Part shown: positions 17,473 through 25,739 of the stretch, one piece after another
Layout: each line of letters begins with the position of its first letter
How positions within the stretch are numbered: position 1 is the first letter of the stretch
NCBI GenBank assembly: GCA_027082875.1
Contig: JALWTK010000117.1
Span: 1-52,883, forward strand
DNA: 52,883 bases
Source of the DNA: Sulfurimonas sp.
GTDB lineage: Bacteria; Campylobacterota; Campylobacteria; Campylobacterales; Sulfurimonadaceae
Direction: 5' to 3'
Translations under genes and position numbers: made by a program
The notes under the pieces: model-generated
Seen by the model: only the letters and a program-made list of their open reading frames with translations
Told to the model about the DNA's origin: nothing
Database searches by the model: none

Positions 17473-18561
17473 TTAATCTTCTTCATCGCGTTTTTGTTCA
17501 ATAGCACCATACTCTTTTATAAGAATATCATCATACTTGTTTGCATTTTTGATAAGTCTCTCAATGGCAGTTTTCCCTTCCTCAAAAGCTAGTGAAGAAT
17601 CAACTATGAGGTAAGAGAGATAGATACTGTTCTCATTTATAGAGAATTGCAAGTAAGAGAGTTTTTCATTTTCTCTGAGCACATAGTCATAAATGGCATC
17701 AATATTTTCACCAGGAATCCCGCAGAGTTTTGCATCACCTATGATGATACCATTGTCATAGTAGTTGATGTCTATTCTCGCACTTCCTTCATCTATGAGC
17801 CAAGTCGCTTGTGAACGGCGAGCGAGGGTGACATCTACTTCTAGTGCAGTGAGTATATCTTCGAGTATTTTTGTTGGTCCTGTAGGTGTATAGCCTTTTT
17901 TACGTTGTCTTGCTACCTCAAGTTTGACACCACATTCTGGGCAGTAGTTCTCTTGTATGTTCTCTTCTACGATAAGGTTTTTACAAGAGGGACAGCGTAT
18001 GATAGACTCACTACTCTGTGCTTTGTAGGCATCAAGAGCATCTTTGAGATAAAAAAATGGCAAGGCAAAGCCAAGATTATTTGCATTTTGAATAATGAAG
18101 GTATTTACTCCTACGACTTCACCATCTATGTTAAGTAGAGGTCCACCACTATTTCCAGGATTGATCGCTGCATCCATCTGAATGTACTCTAGGTCATCTT
18201 GTAAACGCGAAGCACGAGAGACTATTCCCTCTGTTGCTGTGTAGTTGAGACCGTAAGGATGCCCCACTGCAATTATAGTGTCTCCATCATCTACATGTTT
18301 TGTAGCAAGTAGTAGAGCTGTTTTTGGGGATTTTAACTCACACTTTATAAATGCAAGGTCAAGATAAGGGTCATCATAAACAACTTTTGCGATGGTTCGT
18401 TTAAGCTCTTTAGCACTTACAACAACTTCTTTGAGTCCACCCACAACATGCGAGTTTGTGACTATCAAATCATCGATAACAAAGCCTGTTCCACTTCCAT
18501 AAGGTGTCATGATCTGCATGATAGACTCTACATAAGTTTCAAGTATCTCTTGTGTATTCAT
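17473..18561 (-). CDS. Cytoplasmic trypsin-like serine protease with zinc ribbon and YbjN-like tail
   Basis: The protein has 362 residues with no signal peptide or membrane segment. Residues ~15-175 are a chymotrypsin-fold (DegP-like) protease with the full triad: His38 (TNSHVVGG), Asp68 (DPYLDLAFIK) and Ser138 (NPGNSGGPLL). A zinc ribbon follows with Cys190, 193, 207 and 210. In place of a PDZ domain, residues ~235-350 look like the YbjN/class I secretion-chaperone fold, an inferred match from pattern only. It lies 2 bp after the HExxH gene, so it is in one operon with that and the kinase/phosphatase. Confidence 0.8.
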   Translation of the reverse strand: MNTQEILETYVESIMQIMTPYGSGTGFVIDDLIVTNSHVVGGLKEVVVSAKELKRTIAKVVYDDPYLDLAFIKCELKSPKTALLLATKHVDDGDTIIAVGHPYGLNYTATEGIVSRASRLQDDLEYIQMDAAINPGNSGGPLLNIDGEVVGVNTFIIQNANNLGFALPFFYLKDALDAYKAQSSESIIRCPSCKNLIVEENIQENYCPECGVKLEVARQRKKGYTPTGPTKILEDILTALEVDVTLARRSQATWLIDEGSARIDINYYDNGIIIGDAKLCGIPGENIDAIYDYVLRENEKLSYLQFSINENSIYLSYLIVDSSLAFEEGKTAIERLIKNANKYDDILIKEYGAIEQKRDEED

Positions 18562-18563
18562 CT

Positions 18564-19898
18564 TTATACCTCCTCAAAGTCTAGGTTTTTAAGCATTGCA
18601 TAGTACGAAGCACAAAACTCATTCATCGAGTTAAAGTTAAGTTCTTCAGGCAAAAGCATGAGGTTTTTATACTTTTGTGCATGCTCCTCTGCTAGTTTTT
18701 TAATACGGTTTGTAATATTTTTTTTCATAAAGTTTTGTGTCTTCTCATCATAAAGCGACTCACACCCCATCTCTGCAAAAAATGAACTATTTTGCACTTT
18801 TGTAAGGATATGAAATAGCTCGTGAAGGAGAGGATTCATTCCATAGTTGTAGAGAGAATAAAATGCGATGTAGTTATAGATAGTTGGGATTATCTGAATA
18901 TAGCGATTGTTTTTGTACCACTTTATCTTTTTTTGTGACTCAGCTATAAAAACTACTACATCATCATAAGAGGACTTTTCTATAGGGTTAAAAGTGTACT
19001 TAGCGGAGTAGAAGTTCTCTTTAAAATCATCAAACTTCATCTCTTTAAGAGTGAGGAGATAGCGTTTCATCTCTTCATTTTTAGCTTCTATTGTTCCGTT
19101 TTCATCAGTAAAGTACTCCCCAACTTTTTTTGAAAGTTCTTGATAGAAGGCAAATTTTGGTGAGAGAAGATAGTCTATCTTAAAGAGTATGTTGAGGTAG
19201 AGAAAAGACTGCATTCCTGAGTTGTCATTTGATGGAAGAGTGAGGACTTTTTCTTCTAACTCTTCTATCCATTTCATCATGTAGTCATATTTTATTTTGA
19301 CTTCTTTAGCATTTGTAAAATCAGGTGAGTCTACTTGGCTAATATGCTCAAGGTCTTCAAGTATAACATCCTTAAACTCACTTTTTATATGTTCTTTATC
19401 AAAGTCTGCATTTAAGGCAAGCTCTCTAAGAGGAAAAAAGATTTTCTGTGGGCTGAGGATGATGTTATCTTGATGCAGTTTGAGTTTTATAAACTCCCCA
19501 TCACTGAAGTAGTTTGAGTAAGTAAACTGATAGTTTCTCTCTAAAATATAGCGTTTAAGTGCTACTGTAGCACTACTGCTCTTCACGATATTTGCCTCAG
19601 CATAGAGAGATTTTTCAGTGATAGTCCCAGTGACTCTTGCAGTTCCTTGGAGTATTGTAAAGTGCAGGGTATCTCTATCTCTACTGAATGTGATATTCTC
19701 ATTACTCACATCTTCTGTGAAGTTTATGAGTGAGCGAAAAAAGTACTCATACCCATCGAGTGTATTCCTTTTCTCAAATGCCTCATAAGAGCTGTAAAAA
19801 AGCTCCTCTTCATTAGGAGATATATCTGCATTTATTCCACGACCAAAACTAACATTACAAGAGGATTCTCTTGATGAAAAAAAATCTAACCAGCTCAT
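18564..19898 (-). CDS. Unknown protein with HExxH zincin-like motif and YbjN-like N-terminal domain
   Basis: The protein has 444 residues with no signal peptide. The first ~175 residues resemble the YbjN/type III chaperone-like fold, with a recognisable stretch IFFPLRELALNAD near residue 155 that parallels the neighbouring protease's tail. The middle is helical. At residues 359-363 the motif HELFH, inside NPLLHELFHIL, fits the zinc metallopeptidase HExxH consensus. A downstream Glu (AEMGCE) could be the third ligand. No described family is recognised. It lies between the phosphatase-kinase (41 bp upstream) and the trypsin-like gene (2 bp downstream). Confidence 0.65.
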   Translation of the reverse strand: MSWLDFFSSRESSCNVSFGRGINADISPNEEELFYSSYEAFEKRNTLDGYEYFFRSLINFTEDVSNENITFSRDRDTLHFTILQGTARVTGTITEKSLYAEANIVKSSSATVALKRYILERNYQFTYSNYFSDGEFIKLKLHQDNIILSPQKIFFPLRELALNADFDKEHIKSEFKDVILEDLEHISQVDSPDFTNAKEVKIKYDYMMKWIEELEEKVLTLPSNDNSGMQSFLYLNILFKIDYLLSPKFAFYQELSKKVGEYFTDENGTIEAKNEEMKRYLLTLKEMKFDDFKENFYSAKYTFNPIEKSSYDDVVVFIAESQKKIKWYKNNRYIQIIPTIYNYIAFYSLYNYGMNPLLHELFHILTKVQNSSFFAEMGCESLYDEKTQNFMKKNITNRIKKLAEEHAQKYKNLMLLPEELNFNSMNEFCASYYAMLKNLDFEEV

Positions 19899-19939
19899 TG
19901 ACTCTCTTTATTTTTTAATAAAAGTATTATAGTCAAAGA

Positions 19940-21577
19940 CTATTTAAAAGCGATATAAATCAAGATAAAGTTCACAATTGTACTCATAATAAAGGCACGT
20001 CTGTAAAAAAGTAGTGGTGAACGCTCTATAAGTGGGGCACTTTTCACAAAGTAAGGTTTTATTTTTGCTGGATTATTGAGTTCGTAAGACATCTCTGAGT
20101 AGTGTGCATAACGCTCCTCTTTATCTATGGCAATGGCACGAAGTATGACACTATCTAGCCAGTCTGGAATATTTTTATTGTAAAAGCTTGGTGCTTTAGC
20201 CTCTTTGAATGTTGGTGTTTGAAAGGGCTCTATCTCACCATAAGGGTACTTGCCGGTAAGAGAGAGGTAGAGTGTGATACCTATGGAAAATATCTCACTT
20301 GATTCACTTATAGCCTCATTTAAAAAACGCTCAGGGGAGAGAAAACTTGGTGTTCCTGCTTGTGAGTCAGAAGAAAATATTTCAGTTATACTTCCAAAAT
20401 CGATGATTTTGAAGTCGATGTTCTCTTCTTCATCTTTGGCAATCATAATATTCGGTGGTTTTATATCTCCATGAACAAGGTCAAACTTTAGAAGATACTG
20501 TGCCATTTTAAGGAGTGTCGATGCGAGTGCAACTCCATCATCTATGGTAATATGTTTGTGAGATAAGAAACTATCAAGGTCTTCACCCTCAAAGAGTTGC
20601 ATTACATAGTAACGAGCTGTTCTATTTTTTGGTATCACGGCCTTAGGAAAAAAGTTTGCCTTGAGCCGTTTGGCATTCCAAGCTTCTTTGACAAAAAGAT
20701 CGAGAGTTATTTCATCCTCTATAGCTTCAGTAGGGGCAAACTTTAAGACATAATCTTTCGTTTTTTTATGTACAAGCCACGTTCTATCGTTTTGGATGAG
20801 TGACTTGGTCAGAGTATAACCATCTATAACATTACCCTCTTGTAAGCTATGAGGAATAACAAGGTTTTGCATCTTAAGTAGTGCTACTTCATCTGCTTTT
20901 ACTATGTCTAAAACTACTGCAGTTGTGTCATCTGGAAGGTTGTCCTCTTCTATCTTTGAAGCTTTTTTGACTAAAGAGTGGGCTCCTAGTTGTATGCCTT
21001 TTTCAAGTGCTTCTTTGTCTAAAACATTATAAAGCCCATCACTACAGAGTAAAATCTTATCATCTTTTTGTATGCTATTTTCAAAGTAGTAAGGCTCGAC
21101 ATCTTTAGCTATTCCTATGGCTTGTGTGAGGACATTTTCATAACCTTTCTCATCCATGGCATGGTCAGTTGAGAGTTGGTTAAGCACTCCAGAGCGGTGG
21201 AGGTAAACGCGACTATCTCCTACATTTGCTCCGTAGAGTCGGTTCCCCTCTATAATCACTATAGTAAGAGTTGTGACAAGTTCACTGCTTTCGTAATTTA
21301 TCTGTGACTCTTCATATAAAATATCGTTAATAGACTTGATAAAAGAGATGATAGCTTTCTCAATACTCCACATTTTTGGGCGAATCTTAAGGTTATTTAA
21401 AAGATAGTTTGTTGTTCTTTGGGCTGCTTGTGCACCCTCTGTAGCACTACCTACACCATCACAAACGATGGCGACCGTCATATTGCCTATAGTCTTGACA
21501 TCATAAAAGTCATCACCGGTAAGTTCTTTACGTTTAGCGAGGGAAAAGCCGGAAGTTTTTATTTTGTTTGATGCCAT
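19940..21577 (-). CDS. Bifunctional PP2C phosphatase / Ser-Thr protein kinase, membrane-tethered
   Basis: The protein has 545 residues. Residues ~1-230 are a PP2C phosphatase with metal-site motifs VCDGVGS, GDSRVYLHRSG, LLCSDGLYNVL and DDTTAVV. Residues ~250-510 are a protein kinase with VLKFAP (Lys), a catalytic loop HGDIKPPNIM, IIDFGS (DFG) and GTPSFLSPE (APE-like). The catalytic loop has HGD rather than HRD, as in atypical bacterial kinases. A single C-terminal membrane segment (FIMSTIVNFILIYIAF) would anchor it with both domains in the cytoplasm. It is the first gene of the minus-strand operon that continues with two protease-like proteins. Confidence 0.92.
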   Translation of the reverse strand: MASNKIKTSGFSLAKRKELTGDDFYDVKTIGNMTVAIVCDGVGSATEGAQAAQRTTNYLLNNLKIRPKMWSIEKAIISFIKSINDILYEESQINYESSELVTTLTIVIIEGNRLYGANVGDSRVYLHRSGVLNQLSTDHAMDEKGYENVLTQAIGIAKDVEPYYFENSIQKDDKILLCSDGLYNVLDKEALEKGIQLGAHSLVKKASKIEEDNLPDDTTAVVLDIVKADEVALLKMQNLVIPHSLQEGNVIDGYTLTKSLIQNDRTWLVHKKTKDYVLKFAPTEAIEDEITLDLFVKEAWNAKRLKANFFPKAVIPKNRTARYYVMQLFEGEDLDSFLSHKHITIDDGVALASTLLKMAQYLLKFDLVHGDIKPPNIMIAKDEEENIDFKIIDFGSITEIFSSDSQAGTPSFLSPERFLNEAISESSEIFSIGITLYLSLTGKYPYGEIEPFQTPTFKEAKAPSFYNKNIPDWLDSVILRAIAIDKEERYAHYSEMSYELNNPAKIKPYFVKSAPLIERSPLLFYRRAFIMSTIVNFILIYIAFK

Positions 21578-21657
21578 GAGAATGCCTTTAGGAGTTAATA
21601 ATATATTTTATCTTAAAAGTAGGGTTTTCTGGGAAAAAAGTGGATGAATTTTACTCA

Positions 21658-21682
21658 TAGTTAGAGAAAAATTCTCTAACTA
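21658..21682 (-). terminator. Hairpin downstream of the porin gene
   Basis: A perfect 11-bp stem, TAGTTAGAGAA with TTCTCTAACTA around a 3-nt loop, lies 41 nt after the porin stop. On the minus strand it is not followed by a strong T run, so it may act as a weak terminator or protect the mRNA 3' end. Confidence 0.55.
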
Positions 21683-21723
21683 GAGGAGAGTTGTGAAAAT
21701 TATATAAACTAAACGAATATTGT

Positions 21724-23004
21724 CTAGAATTTATAGTCTAGTTGTACCCATCCTACAGTTTTGTCACTTTGAGATGCTGCATAACCATTTGTTGCATTAC
21801 CTTTCGAGAATGAAGCAAGTTTGAGAAGACCTTTTAGGTTGTTGACGCCTGGAATTTTGTTAACATAAACTGCATCTATTTCAGAACCTAAGTCATCAGA
21901 GGCTGTTCCAGTAGTCGTTTGAGCTGTAAATGAGTGATACACTGCTAAAAATTTACCAAAACCTTTTGCCTTATAGCCTAAGCGAGCATTAGCATCTTGT
22001 AAACCCATTGTTGGAACATTTGCAACATAAAATACATCTGCCCAGCCATTAAACTTATGGTTTGTACCTAGTTTAGGATTAAAAGCTGTATTACCATCTG
22101 TTCCATTAGTACCACTCAGTACCTCATAGTTCACACCAGCTAACACACCAGAGATGTTTGCACCTAAATCTAAGTTGTAGTAAGTTGCATCTGCTTTTGT
22201 ATCTATGTCATGATATTTCATAGTCGCATCTTTTTGTATAGCATATTCTGCACGGTAAGTAAGTTTTGCACCAGCATCTATTTTACCAGTTAATGCAAGA
22301 CCTATAGTGTCACTATCTATGCCTTGTGCACCTACTGCAAGCATATAATCATAAGCAGTGATTGTTAAAGCATCTGCAACTTTATACTTAGCATGAAGTA
22401 AGATCGATTTAGTATCAATTGTTGTAACTGAGCCAACACCTGCAAATCCATAAACATAGGCGGCTAACAGATTAAGATTTTTAACACTATTGTTAGCAAC
22501 ATAAACAGTATCGTAAGAACGCTCTAGTTGTCTCCAACCAACTGTACCTATAAAACGCTGGTTATCTAGATTTATTTGTGAACGTCCAGTATGTAGAGCT
22601 GTTTTTCCTATTTTGTAGTCAAGTGTTGCTTCACTTAGCATTGCTGCGTTTGGATCGTTAATCACATCATAAGTAAGACCAGAACTGTTAGCATTTGTGC
22701 CATGAGGTAAATTATAGTCATTCCAACCAAAGTTATTCACAGTTTGAACACCTAAAGTAGTAGTTAAACCATCAACACCTAAAAGTCCAGCGGTTGCTGC
22801 AAGGTGAAGTCTGTTTGTAAAGGCATTTGCAGAAGTTGTAGAACTTTTATCTACATCAGCATACTCATAACGAGGACGAATTTCACCCTTAAGCTTGATG
22901 TCATTTAAAATATTAATACCACTCTGTGCATCTGCGGCACTTAAAGAACTCATTGAACCTAATATAGCTGTTAAAGCAACAGCTGACATTGTAATCTTTT
23001 TCAT
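21724..23004 (-). CDS. Outer-membrane porin
   Basis: The protein has 426 residues with a classical signal peptide (MKKITMSAVALTAILGSMSSLSA). A repetitive pattern of amphipathic strands follows, including LKGEIRPRYEYADVD, TNRLHLAATAGL, LHTGRSQINLDNQRFIGTVGW, and the C-terminal VGWVQLDYKF with terminal Phe. This is the Campylobacterota Opr-type/alginate-export-like porin form. It should allow diffusion of small solutes across the outer membrane. The ribosome site AAGGAAAG precedes the ATG. A long stem-loop occupies the leader just upstream. Confidence 0.85.
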   Translation of the reverse strand: MKKITMSAVALTAILGSMSSLSAADAQSGINILNDIKLKGEIRPRYEYADVDKSSTTSANAFTNRLHLAATAGLLGVDGLTTTLGVQTVNNFGWNDYNLPHGTNANSSGLTYDVINDPNAAMLSEATLDYKIGKTALHTGRSQINLDNQRFIGTVGWRQLERSYDTVYVANNSVKNLNLLAAYVYGFAGVGSVTTIDTKSILLHAKYKVADALTITAYDYMLAVGAQGIDSDTIGLALTGKIDAGAKLTYRAEYAIQKDATMKYHDIDTKADATYYNLDLGANISGVLAGVNYEVLSGTNGTDGNTAFNPKLGTNHKFNGWADVFYVANVPTMGLQDANARLGYKAKGFGKFLAVYHSFTAQTTTGTASDDLGSEIDAVYVNKIPGVNNLKGLLKLASFSKGNATNGYAASQSDKTVGWVQLDYKF

Positions 23005-23031
23005 TTTTTCTTTCCTTAAATTTAGTGTTGA

Positions 23032-23086
23032 GATAAACTATCTCGGTAAAGCTTAGTATCTCTAAGCTTTATCAAAATAGTTTATC
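23032..23086 (-). promoter_or_regulatory. Nested stem-loop between the nap operon and the porin
   Basis: The outer stem pairs GATAAACTAT (23032-23041) with ATAGTTTATC (23077-23086). The inner perfect 10-bp stem pairs TAAAGCTTAG (23047-23056) with CTAAGCTTTA (23062-23071). It starts 13 nt after the stop of the last nap-cluster gene and ends 27 nt before the porin ATG. It could be the operon terminator or a porin leader element. No T run follows it on the minus strand. Confidence 0.6.
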
Positions 23087-23099
23087 AAAGAGATAGATA

Positions 23100-23399
23100 T
23101 TACTCTTTCTCGGCCATTGGTGTGATCGGGGCACCACGTTCTGCTTCGATCTTCTCTCTATGCTCTGCCATCTTTAGACGAACATCATCCATCATGATTT
23201 CAGAGACACTATCCTCTTTAATCCAGTTGACTTCATCTATATGCCCACCATATTCATCACCAAGAGCTTCGATGTTTGTGTCTAACTCTTCAAGCGAATT
23301 ACAAAGCATTATCTTACCATCTACTGTGTCTTTTAGTTCAAGAAACCAAGTCTCTAGATCATCATTTGCACAAATTTTTACTTCAAAAACTACAGCCAT
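23100..23399 (-). CDS. Small acidic protein at the end of the nap operon, unknown function
   Basis: The 99-residue soluble protein begins MAVVFEVKICANDDLETWFL and has no signal, membrane segment or known motif. Its start overlaps the napD stop by one base, so it is translationally coupled to napD. This suggests a cytoplasmic part in nitrate reductase maturation, by context only. Confidence 0.65.
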   Translation of the reverse strand: MAVVFEVKICANDDLETWFLELKDTVDGKIMLCNSLEELDTNIEALGDEYGGHIDEVNWIKEDSVSEIMMDDVRLKMAEHREKIEAERGAPITPMAEKE

Positions 23400-23800
23400 T
23401 ATGAATCCTCTCTTAGTTTTGCTGAGTCAAACTCATTTGCAAACGCCACCATATCATCGCGTTTCTTCATATCGCCGTTATAGACTACACGGTCAATATC
23501 TACATCTGCTTCATTTAAAATCTTCGGCACAGCATCACGGTTATCAATAAAATCTATCTGCTCATCAAGCTCATCTTCACTATATGCCATCTGCATATCA
23601 GCAGCATAGACAAAAGGAATAGCTTCAATTACACGGAGTTTTTCAAGCTCTTCTGAAACACCTTTACCCTCTATGGTAATGATGACACGACCCTTCTCAT
23701 CATGCATATGATAATCACACACTTCACAAGCTTTCAGGTCTGCAACAACACTCTCTAAATGCTCTGGAACGGTTTGAACTACTATACTTGATACATTCAT
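23399..23800 (-). CDS. napD: NapD-like chaperone for NapA
   Basis: The 133-residue protein begins NVSSIVVQTVPEHLESVVADL and contains GRVIITIEGKGVSEELEKL and IPFVYAADMQMAYSEDE. This is the ferredoxin-like NapD fold that binds the Tat signal of NapA and supports its cofactor loading. It is longer than many NapD proteins because of an acidic C-terminal extension. It lies near the end of the nap operon, as in other epsilonproteobacteria. Confidence 0.88.
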   Translation of the reverse strand: MNVSSIVVQTVPEHLESVVADLKACEVCDYHMHDEKGRVIITIEGKGVSEELEKLRVIEAIPFVYAADMQMAYSEDELDEQIDFIDNRDAVPKILNEADVDIDRVVYNGDMKKRDDMVAFANEFDSAKLREDS

Positions 23801-23812
23801 TTTAAAATCCTT

Positions 23813-24259
23813 TTATTCGTATATGACTCTACGTTTTGCTTCTTTGTTATCTTCTCTCATTCTATCATATAAGATTTGATATTCCAATTTATTAGTGTAA
23901 CTTATAGGATATCTGAGTGATTTGTACTCAATTAACACACCATTTTTGTACACACCTGAGATAATAGCCTCAACCCAGTAAAATCCCTTGTCTTTACGAA
24001 GGTTTTTTACAAAACCTTTCCACTGTTTTTTCTCACCTAGAGTAGACCATAAATTAGCAAAAATAGAAGAAGGCATATCAGGGTGACGTACTAGTGAGTG
24101 CTTTTTTCCTAAAAGTTCTTCGAGTGTGTAGCCACTTATTTCGCAAAATGTTTCATTTGCATAAGTTATCTTTCCTTGTAGATCTGTACGGGAGATGATA
24201 AGCTCATCTTGTGGGACTTGTGTCTCTACTAAAAACTGGCTTTCATTAAACTCTTGCAT
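23813..24259 (-). CDS. Stand-alone PAS-domain protein (Aer-like)
   Basis: The protein has 148 residues, almost all one PAS domain. It shows the Aer-type pattern TDLQGKITYANETFCEISGY, then RHPDMPSSIFANLW, WKGFVKNLRKDKGFYWVEA and VYKNGVLIEYKSLR. In Aer, this PAS type binds FAD and senses redox or electron-transport state. There is no output domain and no membrane segment. It overlaps the start of napL's stop by one base and lies between napL and napD, so it is made with the nitrate reductase. Confidence 0.88.
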   Translation of the reverse strand: MQEFNESQFLVETQVPQDELIISRTDLQGKITYANETFCEISGYTLEELLGKKHSLVRHPDMPSSIFANLWSTLGEKKQWKGFVKNLRKDKGFYWVEAIISGVYKNGVLIEYKSLRYPISYTNKLEYQILYDRMREDNKEAKRRVIYE

Positions 24260-25221
24260 TATTTCACTCCTCCTTCTATCTTATAAAAGTTGATAATTTT
24301 AGCATTTGAAGCGACATAAAATTCATCTTCAGTGGTAAAGATAATCTCTGAAACAGTCATACTATTGCCTCCAAAAGTGGCGATGTCTTTTTTTGTTTTT
24401 GTTTCAAAAAGAGTGATGTGATTTTGCTCATCACTTGTGTAGGCTGCCAGCTTTGCACTTGGTGAAAGACCAACTCCATAGATAAAAAAGTGTGACTCTT
24501 TATAGTAGCTGCTTTGTGAACTAAGATCATAGATAACACAGCGTCTGTCTTTTCCAGCAGTTGCGATGATGCCATTCTCAAACGCCACATCAAAAACATT
24601 GTCTAAGTTCTCTCCCTTGAGTGACTTAAGAAGTGAAGCATCCTTAGTGGCATAAAGGTGGAGTTCACCAGATTCATCTGCTACAATTAACTTTGACTTG
24701 TCTTCGTTGAGTGCGAAGTTAGAAAAGGCTGAAAGAGAGGCTTGTGTTCTCCAGTTTTGTTTATGTTTGCTTATATCAAAAGAGATAATGTCATTGCCCA
24801 AAAGTGCTAAAACGAGAGTGTTTTTATCTATAAACTTTGCTTTAGCAATGGAGAGTCTCTCTGTTGCTGAGATAATTTTAGTGAGAATACCATTTTCATA
24901 AAGATAAACCTCTCTGTAACCTCTACTTGCTTGTGCTAAGATAAGCAGTCTTCCATCTATATAATCTATTGAAAATATTTTTACAGTAGAACTCTCGCCT
25001 AAAAAGTTTTTCATCTTTTTAAGCGTGATTCTTTTGATAATCTCTTTGCTTTTAAGAGAAAAAATATCTACAACACCTACAGAAGTAGCTGCATAGAGCT
25101 TGTCTGAAGTAAGTAGTATATCAGTTACTCCTCCATCAGCTTTATAGAAAGCTGATGGCATCTGCAACTTAGAGGCATAAAGGGAAGAGAGTAAAAGTAG
25201 TATTGTCAGTAACGTTTTCAT
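24259..25221 (-). CDS. napL: NapL, periplasmic beta-propeller protein
   Basis: The 320-residue protein has a signal peptide (MKTLLTILLLLSSLYASKL) and repeated WD40-like propeller blades, for example KLYAATSVGVVDIFSLKSK, NTLVLALLGNDIISFDISK, and IIATAGKDRRCVIYDLS. The position after napF and before napD is that of NapL in epsilonproteobacterial nap operons. The role of NapL in nitrate reductase assembly is poorly defined. It overlaps napF by 4 bp. Confidence 0.85.
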   Translation of the reverse strand: MKTLLTILLLLSSLYASKLQMPSAFYKADGGVTDILLTSDKLYAATSVGVVDIFSLKSKEIIKRITLKKMKNFLGESSTVKIFSIDYIDGRLLILAQASRGYREVYLYENGILTKIISATERLSIAKAKFIDKNTLVLALLGNDIISFDISKHKQNWRTQASLSAFSNFALNEDKSKLIVADESGELHLYATKDASLLKSLKGENLDNVFDVAFENGIIATAGKDRRCVIYDLSSQSSYYKESHFFIYGVGLSPSAKLAAYTSDEQNHITLFETKTKKDIATFGGNSMTVSEIIFTTEDEFYVASNAKIINFYKIEGGVK

Positions 25222-25739
25222 GCACTCTCCTTAATCTCTATGGCAAATGAAGGACAACGGCTTATACAAAAACCACAAGCTGTACATTTGTCCGCATTTA
25301 TAGTTGGTTTGAAAATACCTTGAAAATCAATAGCATCTTCTAAACAGGGGTCTTTACAAGAGAAGCACATCACCCCTTGCCAACTCATACAGCTTTTTTG
25401 TGAGATGATTACATCTATGTCTATCATCGCTTTATGTTCTAGTGTGAGAACATTTGGTTCACAAGCGATAGCACACTCATCGCAGTATGTACAGCCTGAT
25501 TTTGAAAAATCAAGATGAGGTGTTTTATCTTCACCAATGATGATAATTTGCTCTTGACATGAAGTGGCACACAAACCTTCACAGTTTTGACACTCAATGT
25601 CAAAAGCATTTTCATCCCCAAAGTATGGAGGTCGTATTAAGAGCTCTTTTTCTTCTGTTTTTGTCTCTTTTACAATATCTTTGAGTGATGAAGAAAGGGA
25701 GCTAAAAAGCTCTCTTCTCCCTTTATTTGCTGGAATCAT
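25218..25739 (-). CDS. napF: NapF, cytoplasmic 4Fe-4S ferredoxin
   Basis: The 173-residue protein has no signal peptide. Cys clusters are CQNCEGLCATSC, CTYCDECAIAC, CFSCKDPC, and CTACGFCISRC, enough for several 4Fe-4S centres. NapF proteins interact with NapA before export and may help its iron-sulfur assembly. It overlaps napB by 17 bp and napL by 4 bp. Confidence 0.9.
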   Translation of the reverse strand: MIPANKGRRELFSSLSSSLKDIVKETKTEEKELLIRPPYFGDENAFDIECQNCEGLCATSCQEQIIIIGEDKTPHLDFSKSGCTYCDECAIACEPNVLTLEHKAMIDIDVIISQKSCMSWQGVMCFSCKDPCLEDAIDFQGIFKPTINADKCTACGFCISRCPSFAIEIKESA

